A stretch of 13,946 nt of DNA, from assembly GCA_017421145.1 (NCBI GenBank), contig JAFOTA010000157.1, positions 1 through 13,946 of the forward strand. Reading direction: 5' to 3'. The stretch is from Treponema sp. GTDB taxonomy: Bacteria > Spirochaetota > Spirochaetia > Treponematales > Treponemataceae. How positions within the stretch are numbered: the stretch's first letter is position 1; each line of letters begins with the position of its first letter. Both the position numbers and the translations under genes were made by a program. A model generated the notes under the pieces. It saw only the letters and a list, made by a program, of their open reading frames with translations, was not told where the DNA came from and made no database searches. Positions 1 through 6,666 of this stretch are shown in pieces.

Positions 1-12
1 AAATCTTTTCAT
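1..12 (-). CDS. Start of an unidentified gene running off the left edge (partial)
   Basis: On the minus strand, AAGGGGGA (19-26) sits seven bases upstream of an ATG at 12, followed by codons reading M-K-R-F. An in-frame ATG two codons earlier lies too close to the ribosome binding site. A good promoter lies just upstream. Only four codons are visible, so the product cannot be identified. The gene is divergent from efp; because that EF-P is of the Arg32 type, the EF-P arginine rhamnosyltransferase gene earP is one candidate, but this rests on context alone. Confidence 0.45.
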
Positions 13-33
13 ATTCATTCCCCCTTCATACAA

Positions 34-62
34 AGGTTAACAGCGGCATTTCCCCCTGTCAA
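34..62 (-). promoter_or_regulatory. Sigma-70 type promoter for the left-edge minus-strand gene
   Basis: On the minus strand a perfect -35 TTGACA (57-62) is followed after 17 bases by TAACCT (34-39), a weak -10. The predicted transcript starts near 27, just before the AAGGGGGA ribosome binding site, giving a leader of about 15 bases. Confidence 0.5.
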
Positions 63-97
63 GAAAAAAATCTTTGCGTTAAATCAGTTCCGGGGTG

Positions 98-126
98 TTG
101 AACATCTGAATGTTTTTGTATATAAT
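98..126 (+). promoter_or_regulatory. Sigma-70 type promoter for efp
   Basis: TTGAAC (98-103), 17 bases, then a perfect TATAAT (121-126). The start of transcription should fall near 133, leaving an untranslated leader of about 90 bases before the efp ATG. I saw no clear riboswitch or attenuator hairpin in that leader. Confidence 0.65.
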
Positions 127-222
127 GTTTTTTGCATGTGGCAGCCATTTCTTTTCATGGAAGCACACTGCCGCCAAGTGCCAGAAAATCTTAATGTATT
201 TTTTTTATAGAAGGAAACTGAC

Positions 223-795
223 ATGTTACAAACAAATGAAATCAGAGTAGGAACAGCTTTCATGTATGAAGGCTCACCATTTATCGTACAGCGCATGTTG
301 GGACAGAAATCCGGACGCGCAGGAATCACCGTAAAGCTCCGCGTAAAGAACATCGTTACGGGCGGAACACAGGATCTTGGTCTGGATGCAGGCGAAAAAT
401 TTGACGAAGTTGACCTCGTTGAGCAGGTTGTCCGCCTTTCATATCTTGACGGCGATGAATATGTTTTCCAGGATCAGACAACTTGGGATGAAGTACGCCT
501 GAGCAAAGAAGATCTCGGAGACAACGCAGGATACCTTTCACCGGATGATGACTATGACGTGACGATCACTTTCTATGAAGGAAAGCCGGTCGGAACAAAG
601 CTCCCGATCAACATCGTGCGCACTATCACATACTGCGAGCCTGGAATCAAGGGCGACACATCAGGAAAATCACTGAAGCCTGCCACATTGGACACAGGTG
701 CAGAGGTCCGCGTTCCATTGTTCTGCAACACCGACGACAAAATCGTTATCGACACAAGAGACGGTTCATTCGTTGAGCGTGCAAAGGACAAATAA
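223..795 (+). CDS. efp: Elongation factor P, arginine (EarP-dependent) type
   Basis: EF-P binds the ribosome between the P and E sites and relieves stalling at polyproline stretches. At 190 residues it has the normal family length, with an N-terminal KOW-like domain (about 1-65) and two OB-type domains. The C-terminal signature includes EPGIKGDTSGK (about 139-149). The tip of the domain I loop reads K29-S30-G31-R32, not the PGKG of lysine-type EF-P; position, spacing and the C-terminal signature match the Pseudomonas/Neisseria type in which Arg32 is rhamnosylated by EarP. The paralogue YeiP/EfpL also has a tip arginine, but its flanking residues fit less well. Start chosen at ATG 223 because AAGGA (211-215) lies seven bases upstream. 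tRNA-Arg follows 39 bases downstream with no clear promoter of its own. The EF-P assignment is secure; the modification type is inferred. Confidence 0.95.
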   Translation: MLQTNEIRVGTAFMYEGSPFIVQRMLGQKSGRAGITVKLRVKNIVTGGTQDLGLDAGEKFDEVDLVEQVVRLSYLDGDEYVFQDQTTWDEVRLSKEDLGDNAGYLSPDDDYDVTITFYEGKPVGTKLPINIVRTITYCEPGIKGDTSGKSLKPATLDTGAEVRVPLFCNTDDKIVIDTRDGSFVERAKDK

Positions 796-834
796 GAATA
801 AAAACCCGGAGCCTCTTGAAGATTCCGGGCATAC

Positions 835-908
835 GATCCACTAGCTCAATTGGATAGAGTGACAGCCTCCTAAGCTGTAGGTTGCGCGTTCGATTCGCGC
901 GTGGGTCA
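835..908 (+). tRNA. tRNA-Arg (anticodon CCU)
   Basis: A complete cloverleaf can be folded: acceptor GATCCAC/GTGGGTC with one G-U pair; D arm GCTC/GAGT with a GG-containing loop; anticodon stem ACAGC/GCTGT around loop CTCCTAA; variable region AGGTT; T arm GCGCG/CGCGC with loop TTCGATT. Anticodon CCT (869-871) reads AGG. The discriminator is A908 and the next bases are ACCA, so CCA is not encoded in the correct register and is probably added by the CCA enzyme. No promoter is visible between efp and this gene, so it is probably processed from the efp transcript. Confidence 0.95.
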
Positions 909-911
909 ACC

Positions 912-958
912 AAAGAACCGTTGGTTTATGCTTCGTGCAGATCAGCGGTTCTTTTTTT
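912..958 (+). terminator. Intrinsic terminator of the efp-tRNA-Arg unit
   Basis: A nine-base stem AAAGAACCG (912-920) / CGGTTCTTT (946-954) encloses a 25-base loop and runs into a T tract (952-958). The loop and 3' arm share ATGCTTCGTG and ATCAGCGGTTC with the hairpin at 8125-8167, so it looks like a member of the same repeat family. It abuts the stop codon of the convergent diguanylate cyclase gene and may also act weakly in that direction. Confidence 0.8.
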
Positions 959-2042
959 ATGAAACCACCCTGTCTTTTCCCATTCCTTTTGCAATATAAA
1001 GCCTCTGGTCAACGGTCTGCATCACCTGATCAAAGGACATTCCGTCGGCACAAGTCAAAAATCCTGCGCTTACCGTTATAAAGCGTCCTTTTGAGATTTC
1101 TATCGTCGTTCTCGTGGATTCAAGGACATCCTCAACCATCTTCAGGGCTTCTTCAGTATTTTTTTTCGGAATCAGAAGAAGGAATTCCTCACCACCGTAA
1201 CGGCATGCAGTCGCACCGGTCTTTTCGTTTTCATGAAGGATGGCGGCGAATTTCTTAAGCACTTCATCACCGAAAGGATGGCCGTATTTGTCGTTCACCT
1301 GCTTGAAATTGTCAATGTCGAACATGGCCAGATGAAGGTTTCCGGTTCCGCCCATTGCCGCGATTGCAAGGGTAAGGAAATTCTTGAAATAGCGCCTGTT
1401 GTAAAGCCCCGTAAGTTCGTCGGTGTTCGCCTGATTTTCATAAAGATCCGAAAGATGCTGGATTTTCGACCTGTCATAATAATTCTGCTTTGAAACCGAG
1501 AATGCAAAGAAGAACAAAACCACGCTGCAAATCTCAATGCTGCACAATCTGTCTATGAAAGAATCTGTTTCTGACATGGGAATGAAGCCTTCCGGGAATT
1601 TACGCCAGAGAAAAAACAGGAGCGCATCTTCCAGAATGGTTATGATGAAGAAAACTATCCTTGTCTTTCCGCGCAGAACCAGGGCTGTGTATACGACCGT
1701 CAGTATGAAATAGAAAGGCATGCCACCGTCAACACCGGCGTTCACGAAGAACATGAGCGGAAAAAGAATCAGCGCGCAGATTACTATGGAAAGGAGTGCG
1801 AAGAGCCTTGTGTTTTTTGTCCTGAATCCCCAGATGGAAAGGAAAAAAAGGAATATGAACGAAATAAGAGGCAGCATTACGGCAAATGTCGGAAGCCTCA
1901 GAAGAAGCGACTCGATAAAACCGAAAAGTTCCCCGAGCATGGCACAAAGAATCATGGCATAAGTCACACGTTTTTCAAGCGGCACATGCAGGGAGAATAT
2001 GTTTTCTTTCAGGGCTTTGAAATAGGCAAAAAAGCGTTCCAT
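957..2042 (-). CDS. Membrane-anchored diguanylate cyclase (GGDEF domain)
   Basis: The product should make cyclic di-GMP from two GTP at the inner face of the cytoplasmic membrane. Residues about 26-184 hold roughly six hydrophobic segments of no recognised sensor family. A short linker (185-205) leads into the GGDEF domain (about 206-361). Visible landmarks are D208-ELTGLYNRR, FDIDNFKQVND (241-251, metal and GTP binding), the active-site GGEEF (283-287), and a typical C-terminal AKGMGKDRV. The RxxD feedback-inhibition site that normally ends five residues before GGEEF is absent (KTGA at 274-277), so product inhibition through that site is not expected. There is no EAL domain. The ATG at 2042 has no Shine-Dalgarno at normal distance, and the -10 box lies seven bases upstream, suggesting a leaderless mRNA. 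The environmental signal is unknown. Confidence 0.93.
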   Translation of the reverse strand: MERFFAYFKALKENIFSLHVPLEKRVTYAMILCAMLGELFGFIESLLLRLPTFAVMLPLISFIFLFFLSIWGFRTKNTRLFALLSIVICALILFPLMFFVNAGVDGGMPFYFILTVVYTALVLRGKTRIVFFIITILEDALLFFLWRKFPEGFIPMSETDSFIDRLCSIEICSVVLFFFAFSVSKQNYYDRSKIQHLSDLYENQANTDELTGLYNRRYFKNFLTLAIAAMGGTGNLHLAMFDIDNFKQVNDKYGHPFGDEVLKKFAAILHENEKTGATACRYGGEEFLLLIPKKNTEEALKMVEDVLESTRTTIEISKGRFITVSAGFLTCADGMSFDQVMQTVDQRLYIAKGMGKDRVVS

Positions 2043-2049
2043 GCGGATA

Positions 2050-2079
2050 ATTATACCCCCAATCTTTTTTGCCTTTCAA
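2050..2079 (-). promoter_or_regulatory. Promoter of the diguanylate cyclase gene, -10 abutting the start codon
   Basis: On the minus strand TTGAAA (2074-2079) is followed after 18 bases by a perfect TATAAT (2050-2055). Only seven bases (2043-2049) separate this -10 box from the ATG, so transcription should begin at or one base before the start codon. Confidence 0.65.
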
Positions 2080-2140
2080 GATTCAGCCGCTGATTTCTAT
2101 GCTTTAACCCCGAAAAAGTTCATTTTTTCAGAGCCAGACG

Positions 2141-3106
2141 CTATTTTTTTGCGATAGGTGCGCTGGAATTGACTATGTATGTTCCTGCGTCTGCAAACTG
2201 TTCCATCGAATCGACCTGCTTTTTCCAGTATGCGGCTTCGGTCTTGGTCGTGTATGGTCCTACGCGGACTCTGTAATAGAGCGTTCCGTCCATCTCGAAA
2301 GTGAACACTTCGCACTGAACCATGTTCTTGTCAAGCACGGCGCGGGCTTCGTCTGCCTTTTTCTTGCTTGAATATGAGGCTGCCTGAACCCAGTAGCGGT
2401 CCGGGATTTTTGAAGATCCGTCTTCTTTTGCAGCCTTGGAGCTTGTGCTTGCAACGGCAGGCTTTGATGATGCGGCTGTCTTTGATTCAGCAGGTTTTGC
2501 GCTTGCAACAGATTTTTCTGAAGATGTCTTTGATGCCTTCGTGCTTTCGTCCATGGTCTTTGCCATTTCACCGCGTCTTGTGTCTGCGTTCTTCATGGCT
2601 TTTTCCGCAGCCTTGTTCTGTGCGGTTACGGAGCTTGCGGCTGAATTACCGGACGTGAAATCAAAAGTGGTCGTCACCCTTCCGTCCGATGCCACGCTCT
2701 GGCTTTCTGATTTTTCAGCGTCTTTTGAGTTCTGTGCGGAAGCTTGCGAAGATTCAATCGTTGCGGTTGATTTTCCCTCCGCCGGATATTCAAGTCCTTC
2801 GGTCAATGAAGAACCTGTAAGGGATGCGATTTCCGTCTGAGAAGATTCGACCGGCTTTTCATCCTTTGAAGAAGACGTGACTGCTGAAGAAACATCGTCT
2901 TTTTTCGCTGATTCACCCGTTGTTTTCGGACGGGAGCTTTCTGAATAAGGCGCGATCCAGATGTCGTCGGAGTCTTTCAAGCTGATGGCCGTAACGTCAT
3001 CTTTCTTTTCATTTGCAGCCCTCGACATAAAGAAGGCGGCACCGAATACTACGCACAAAAAAATTCCTGCGGCAATCAAAATCCACAATGTTCGTTTTTG
3101 TTCCAT
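2141..3106 (-). CDS. SPOR-domain envelope protein
   Basis: A 321-residue protein with a short basic N-terminus, one membrane span (about 7-27), a long low-complexity linker rich in Ser, Ala, Lys and Glu (about 33-235), and a C-terminal SPOR domain (about 237-313). SPOR landmarks are YWVQAASYSSKKKADE near its start and YYRVRVGPYTTKTEA (277-291). SPOR domains bind peptidoglycan strands stripped of stem peptides and usually place proteins at division sites, so a role in septation or wall remodelling is likely; this plan resembles FtsN or DedD, but sequence beyond the domain does not justify either name. The ATG at 3106 has GGGGA (3114-3118) seven bases upstream, inside the coaE 3' end. The genes overlap by 31 bases and so are probably co-transcribed. 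No convincing terminator follows. Confidence 0.88.
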   Translation of the reverse strand: MEQKRTLWILIAAGIFLCVVFGAAFFMSRAANEKKDDVTAISLKDSDDIWIAPYSESSRPKTTGESAKKDDVSSAVTSSSKDEKPVESSQTEIASLTGSSLTEGLEYPAEGKSTATIESSQASAQNSKDAEKSESQSVASDGRVTTTFDFTSGNSAASSVTAQNKAAEKAMKNADTRRGEMAKTMDESTKASKTSSEKSVASAKPAESKTAASSKPAVASTSSKAAKEDGSSKIPDRYWVQAASYSSKKKADEARAVLDKNMVQCEVFTFEMDGTLYYRVRVGPYTTKTEAAYWKKQVDSMEQFADAGTYIVNSSAPIAKK

Positions 3107-3723
3107 TTCGCTTTCCCCATACGTTTTTTCAATCCGTAAATGATTTTTTCAAGCCTTTTTTCAAGGCTCTTCTTTGAACCGATATTCCGTACTTTTACAA
3201 TATCGGCACACGAGGCTTTATATTTAGCGAAAAGATTTTTCTGGCTTTTGAAGCGGTCGACTATCTGAGAAGATGAAAGTCCATCCCTTTTTTTAGCGCG
3301 TATGAAACGGAGCCATGACGGGGAATCTACATAAATCACGGCATCCATTTTTTTTATGAGGGGAATCTTGTACAATACGGTCGCATTCACGATCACGTCT
3401 CGTCCATCATTCCGGCGGAGATATTCATCGAACATTTCAGAAATCTTCGGGAACACAATGCTTTCCTGGCGTGAAAGAAGATCCGGGTCACGGAAAATAA
3501 GCGCGCCCAGGTTCCTTCTGATTATGCGTCCGTCAGAATCAACGAGCGGAATGTTTTTTTCCGCCGCAATGCCGGAGAACGCCCCGAGGATTTCGTCCCT
3601 GCATGAATCCACGGCATCATGGGCAAGAAGATCAGCATCCACGCTGACAAAACCTTTTTCACAAAGTATGTCCGACACGAAATTCTTACCTGAAGCCATG
3701 GGTCCCGTTACGCAGACTATCAA
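3076..3723 (-). CDS. coaE: Dephospho-CoA kinase
   Basis: This enzyme phosphorylates the ribose 3'-hydroxyl of dephospho-CoA with ATP, the last step of coenzyme A synthesis. The chosen TTG start at 3723 gives 215 residues, close to the usual 200, and the typical beginning M-I-V-C-V-T-G. Support for this start: GGGGAG lies seven bases upstream, and the TTG overlaps the polA TGA as TTGA, a usual sign of translational coupling. Extending upstream to a possible ATG at 3852 would add 43 atypical residues buried in polA. Visible features are the P-loop GPMASGKN (7-14), the DAD segment (29-31) after the first helix, and the basic lid region around RAKKRDGLSS. The P-loop ends in Asn where most P-loops have Ser or Thr. 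It sits between polA and the SPOR gene, overlapping both. Confidence 0.92.
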   Translation of the reverse strand: MIVCVTGPMASGKNFVSDILCEKGFVSVDADLLAHDAVDSCRDEILGAFSGIAAEKNIPLVDSDGRIIRRNLGALIFRDPDLLSRQESIVFPKISEMFDEYLRRNDGRDVIVNATVLYKIPLIKKMDAVIYVDSPSWLRFIRAKKRDGLSSSQIVDRFKSQKNLFAKYKASCADIVKVRNIGSKKSLEKRLEKIIYGLKKRMGKAKWNKNEHCGF

Positions 3724-6515
3724 TGGAATTCTCCCCAGTTCTTTCCGTATTCTATGCTCACGCGGAGAGGAACCGAAAGCTTCACGACGTTTTCCATTTT
3801 GTCTTTTATGAGCGAAAGGGCTTTTTCTATTATTTCCTGATTGTCGGTGCATTCGAAGATCAGTTCGTCATGAACCTGGAGCAAAAGGCGCATGTTTTCA
3901 GAAAGGAGTGCGTCATTGTCAACGGCTTCCTGAACTTCCACCATGGCTTTTTTTACTATGTCGGCGGCACTTCCCTGGATCGGTGTGTTTACGGCAATCC
4001 TCTGAGCGGCGTTCTGCTCTATTTTGTTCGCGCTGTTGATTCCGCGGATTTCCCTTTTGCGCCCCATGATCGTTTCGACATAACCGTTCGACTTTGCAAA
4101 ATCAACCGTATCGCCAAGGAATTTTTTAACGCCTGAATAAGTCGCGAAATACTGGTCTATGAAATTCTTCGCCTCAGTGCGGCTTATACCAAGCTCTGCG
4201 GCAAGCCGGAAAGCTGACATTCCGTACATCACGCCGAAATTGACCGTCTTTGCAAAACGCCTCATGTCATGCGTGACTTCCGCTTCATCGACTCCGTAAA
4301 TGAGGGATGCGGTCGCCCTGTGAACGTCCGTTCCGTCGATAAATGCCTTGGAAAGCTTTTCATCACCGGAAAGATGGGCAAGTATCACAAGCTCTATCTG
4401 CGCGTAATCCGCTGAAATCAGTATGGTTCCCGGAACTGAAGTGAATGCGCTCCTTATCTTGCGTCCTGCATCGTCACGCACCGGAATGTTCTGGAGGTTC
4501 GGATCCTTTGACGAGAGCCTTCCTGTAGCTGTCCCCGTCTGGAGAAAAGTCGTATGCACCCTTTCCCCTGAGTCGGCAAGCGTCGGAAGAGTTTCCACAT
4601 ATGTGTTCAGGAGCTTTGTCTTTCCGCGGTAATCGAGTATCTTTTTCGGAAGAGGATCGGTAGTGCGTTCTGAAAGCTCTTCAAGTACCGCCGTATCCGT
4701 GCTGTATCCTGTCTTTGTCTTTTTTCCGGGAACAAGCCCCCTCTGCTCAAAAAGAAGTGTCTGGAGCTGCTTGGTGCTCGCTATGTTGAACTCGTACCCC
4801 GCTTCCTTATATATGTCCTTTTCCTGATTTTCTATCTGCTCTTTTAGTTCCTTTCCGTATTCGTTCAGAGAAGCCTTGTCCAGATGGATTCCGTTCTGCT
4901 CCATGCGCGCAAGCACCGGGAGGACTTTCATTTCCATGCCGGAATAAAGCTTGTCCAGATTTTTTTCCTTCAAAAGCGGAGCAGCCATATCCCAGAGCTG
5001 CCATGTAAAATCCGCGTCTTCTGCTCCGTAAGGGCATGCCGTTTCAAGCGGAACGTCGGCAAACACGGATCCTTTCGGAACTATGTCCTTGAATTCAATG
5101 CCTTTTAGACCAAGCTTCGTTTCAGAAAGATATTCAAGCCCGTAAGGTGATTTTCCGAGCGCATCGGGATCAAGCAGCCAGAACGCGACCATGGTATCGA
5201 CAATCCTGCATTTCGGAACGCTTTTGTATCCGTTTGCATAAAGCACGTGGAGATCGAATTTTCCGTTGTGCATTATGACGGTCACGGAAGGATCGTCAAA
5301 AAGACGCGAAAGCTGTTTTATGCACGCCCTTTTTTCAATGGTTTCAGGAGCGAACATACCGCCCGGAAGGATTACCGGAACATATACAGCCTCTCCCTTT
5401 TTCGAGCAAAGGCTGAATCCTACAAGCGATGCGTTCAGTGAATCAAGGCCGTCAGTTTCCGTGTCGAATGCAACAGACTTGCTTTCAGATGAAAGTACGG
5501 CATCTATTATTCCCGAAAGATCGGTCTCATTTGTCACAGCCCTGTAGTTTCCGGCATTTTTCTTTACTTCAAGCGGTGCCGCCTGAACCGTTTCCCGGTC
5601 ATCCTTTTTTTCTGTGCCGGAAGATTTTCCGCTTCCTGCAGATCCATATGCGTTCGCAACCGAAAAAGCACCGTATTCTTCGAGCCGTTTGGATGCTGCC
5701 TTATAATCAAGCCCTTCAGTGCTGAACGATGCGAAATCTATTTCAACCGGAACGGCGGAATCAAGCGTTATGAGCTTTTTTGAAAAATACGCGCTTTCTT
5801 TTCCGTCACGGACCTTGTTTCCTAAAGCACCCTTTATTTCACCTGCATGGGCATAGATTTCATCGAGCGATCCGTACTGGAGCAAAAGCTTAAGCGCAGT
5901 CTTCTCACCCACCCCGGCAACACCGGGAACATTGTCCGAAGCGTCACCGAGGAGCGAAAGATAGTCAAGGATTTTTTCAGGAGGGATGCCCCATTTTTCC
6001 ACCACCTGATCCTTTCCGACGGTTTCCCATCCGCCGTTGTTCTTGTCGGGCTGCATTTCCTTGCATGAATCCGTAACGAGCTGAAGAAGGTCCTTGTCTC
6101 CGCTCAATATGCGGCAGTCCATGTTTTTTTCCGCGCACTTCCTTGCAACGGTCGCAATGATGTCATCTGCCTCATAACCGTCGGCACGTAGAACCGGAAC
6201 CCCGAATTTTTCAAGGACTTCCTCTATCCAAGGAACCTGGGCATGAAGGTCATCGGGCGTTTTCTGCCTGTTGGCCTTGTACTGGGCATACATCTTGTGG
6301 CGGAACGTCGGAGTGCGGGAATCAAATGCCGCGGCAAGATACGCAGGCTTGTACTTTGCAATCAGAGCCTTGAGATTCCGGAAAAAAACAGCAAGCGCAC
6401 CTATGTTCTCACCCCTGGAATTCGTCAGCGGATGATTTATGAGAGCATAATAGGCCCTGTAAATAAGCCCGTATGAATCCAAAATGTAAACCGTATCCCT
6501 GCATTCCTCTTCCAT
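3720..6515 (-). CDS. polA: DNA polymerase I
   Basis: A 931-residue family A polymerase for Okazaki-fragment processing and repair synthesis. Order of domains: 5'-3' flap nuclease (about 5-290; YILDSYGLIYRAYY near the start, LSGDKDLL at about 137); 3'-5' proofreading exonuclease (about 325-515) with its metal ligands apparently intact (DTET at 351-354, NGKFD ending at D421, YGAED ending at D500); polymerase domain to the end, with motif A SADYAQIEL around D703, motif B RRFAKTVNFGVMYG (about 752-765) and motif C QVHDE (D883). Start chosen at ATG 6515; the TTG at 6527 upstream is part of the GGAGGA ribosome binding site (6520-6525). Its stop overlaps the coaE start, and it is the first gene of a three-gene operon. 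Confidence 0.97.
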   Translation of the reverse strand: MEEECRDTVYILDSYGLIYRAYYALINHPLTNSRGENIGALAVFFRNLKALIAKYKPAYLAAAFDSRTPTFRHKMYAQYKANRQKTPDDLHAQVPWIEEVLEKFGVPVLRADGYEADDIIATVARKCAEKNMDCRILSGDKDLLQLVTDSCKEMQPDKNNGGWETVGKDQVVEKWGIPPEKILDYLSLLGDASDNVPGVAGVGEKTALKLLLQYGSLDEIYAHAGEIKGALGNKVRDGKESAYFSKKLITLDSAVPVEIDFASFSTEGLDYKAASKRLEEYGAFSVANAYGSAGSGKSSGTEKKDDRETVQAAPLEVKKNAGNYRAVTNETDLSGIIDAVLSSESKSVAFDTETDGLDSLNASLVGFSLCSKKGEAVYVPVILPGGMFAPETIEKRACIKQLSRLFDDPSVTVIMHNGKFDLHVLYANGYKSVPKCRIVDTMVAFWLLDPDALGKSPYGLEYLSETKLGLKGIEFKDIVPKGSVFADVPLETACPYGAEDADFTWQLWDMAAPLLKEKNLDKLYSGMEMKVLPVLARMEQNGIHLDKASLNEYGKELKEQIENQEKDIYKEAGYEFNIASTKQLQTLLFEQRGLVPGKKTKTGYSTDTAVLEELSERTTDPLPKKILDYRGKTKLLNTYVETLPTLADSGERVHTTFLQTGTATGRLSSKDPNLQNIPVRDDAGRKIRSAFTSVPGTILISADYAQIELVILAHLSGDEKLSKAFIDGTDVHRATASLIYGVDEAEVTHDMRRFAKTVNFGVMYGMSAFRLAAELGISRTEAKNFIDQYFATYSGVKKFLGDTVDFAKSNGYVETIMGRKREIRGINSANKIEQNAAQRIAVNTPIQGSAADIVKKAMVEVQEAVDNDALLSENMRLLLQVHDELIFECTDNQEIIEKALSLIKDKMENVVKLSVPLRVSIEYGKNWGEFH

Positions 6516-6554
6516 AAAGTCCTCCAAAAAAAATCACGATGTCTTGGAGCGGAT

Positions 6555-6583
6555 ATCTTACCACATAAACCCAAAGGTTGAAA
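6555..6583 (-). promoter_or_regulatory. Possible weak promoter of the polA operon
   Basis: On the minus strand TAAGAT (6555-6560) is a fair -10 box, but 17 bases upstream only TTTCAA (6578-6583) occurs, a poor -35. A start near 6548 would give a leader of about 33 bases containing the GGAGGA site. The rest of 6516-6615 shows no other feature. Confidence 0.25.
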
Positions 6584-6615
6584 GACATTACCCACGTCTG
6601 TCAGATTGATGCCGT

Positions 6616-6644
6616 TTTACTTTAACGAAAAAGTCTGGTACAAT
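6616..6644 (+). promoter_or_regulatory. Promoter of the DUF805/SH3 gene
   Basis: TTTACT (6616-6621), 17 bases, then TACAAT (6639-6644), with TGG directly before the -10 box as in extended -10 promoters. The predicted start near 6651 gives a short leader containing GAGGAG (6653-6658). Confidence 0.55.
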
Positions 6645-6666
6645 ATCGTTTTGAGGAGAATATGCC

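Noticed and set aside
805..829. Hairpin CCCGGA/TCCGGG just after efp, possible terminator
   Set aside because: The stem is only six pairs with a 13-base loop and is not followed by a T tract; it runs straight into the tRNA-Arg gene.
2105..2135. Hairpin GAAAAA/TTTTTC downstream of the SPOR gene as a terminator
   Set aside because: On the minus strand the stem is almost entirely A-T and GGGG follows it, not a T tract.
2436..2840. Open frame of 134 codons on the plus strand opposite the SPOR gene
   Set aside because: It is an antisense shadow of the Ser/Ala/Lys-rich linker, whose codons leave the reverse frame free of stops; no promoter or ribosome binding site.
3724..3852. Extension of coaE upstream to an ATG at 3852
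   Set aside because: It lies wholly inside polA, adds 43 residues unlike any CoaE, and the TTG at 3723 has a correctly spaced ribosome binding site.
6516..6527. TTG at 6527 as the polA start
   Set aside because: This TTG is part of the GGAGGA ribosome binding site for the ATG at 6515.
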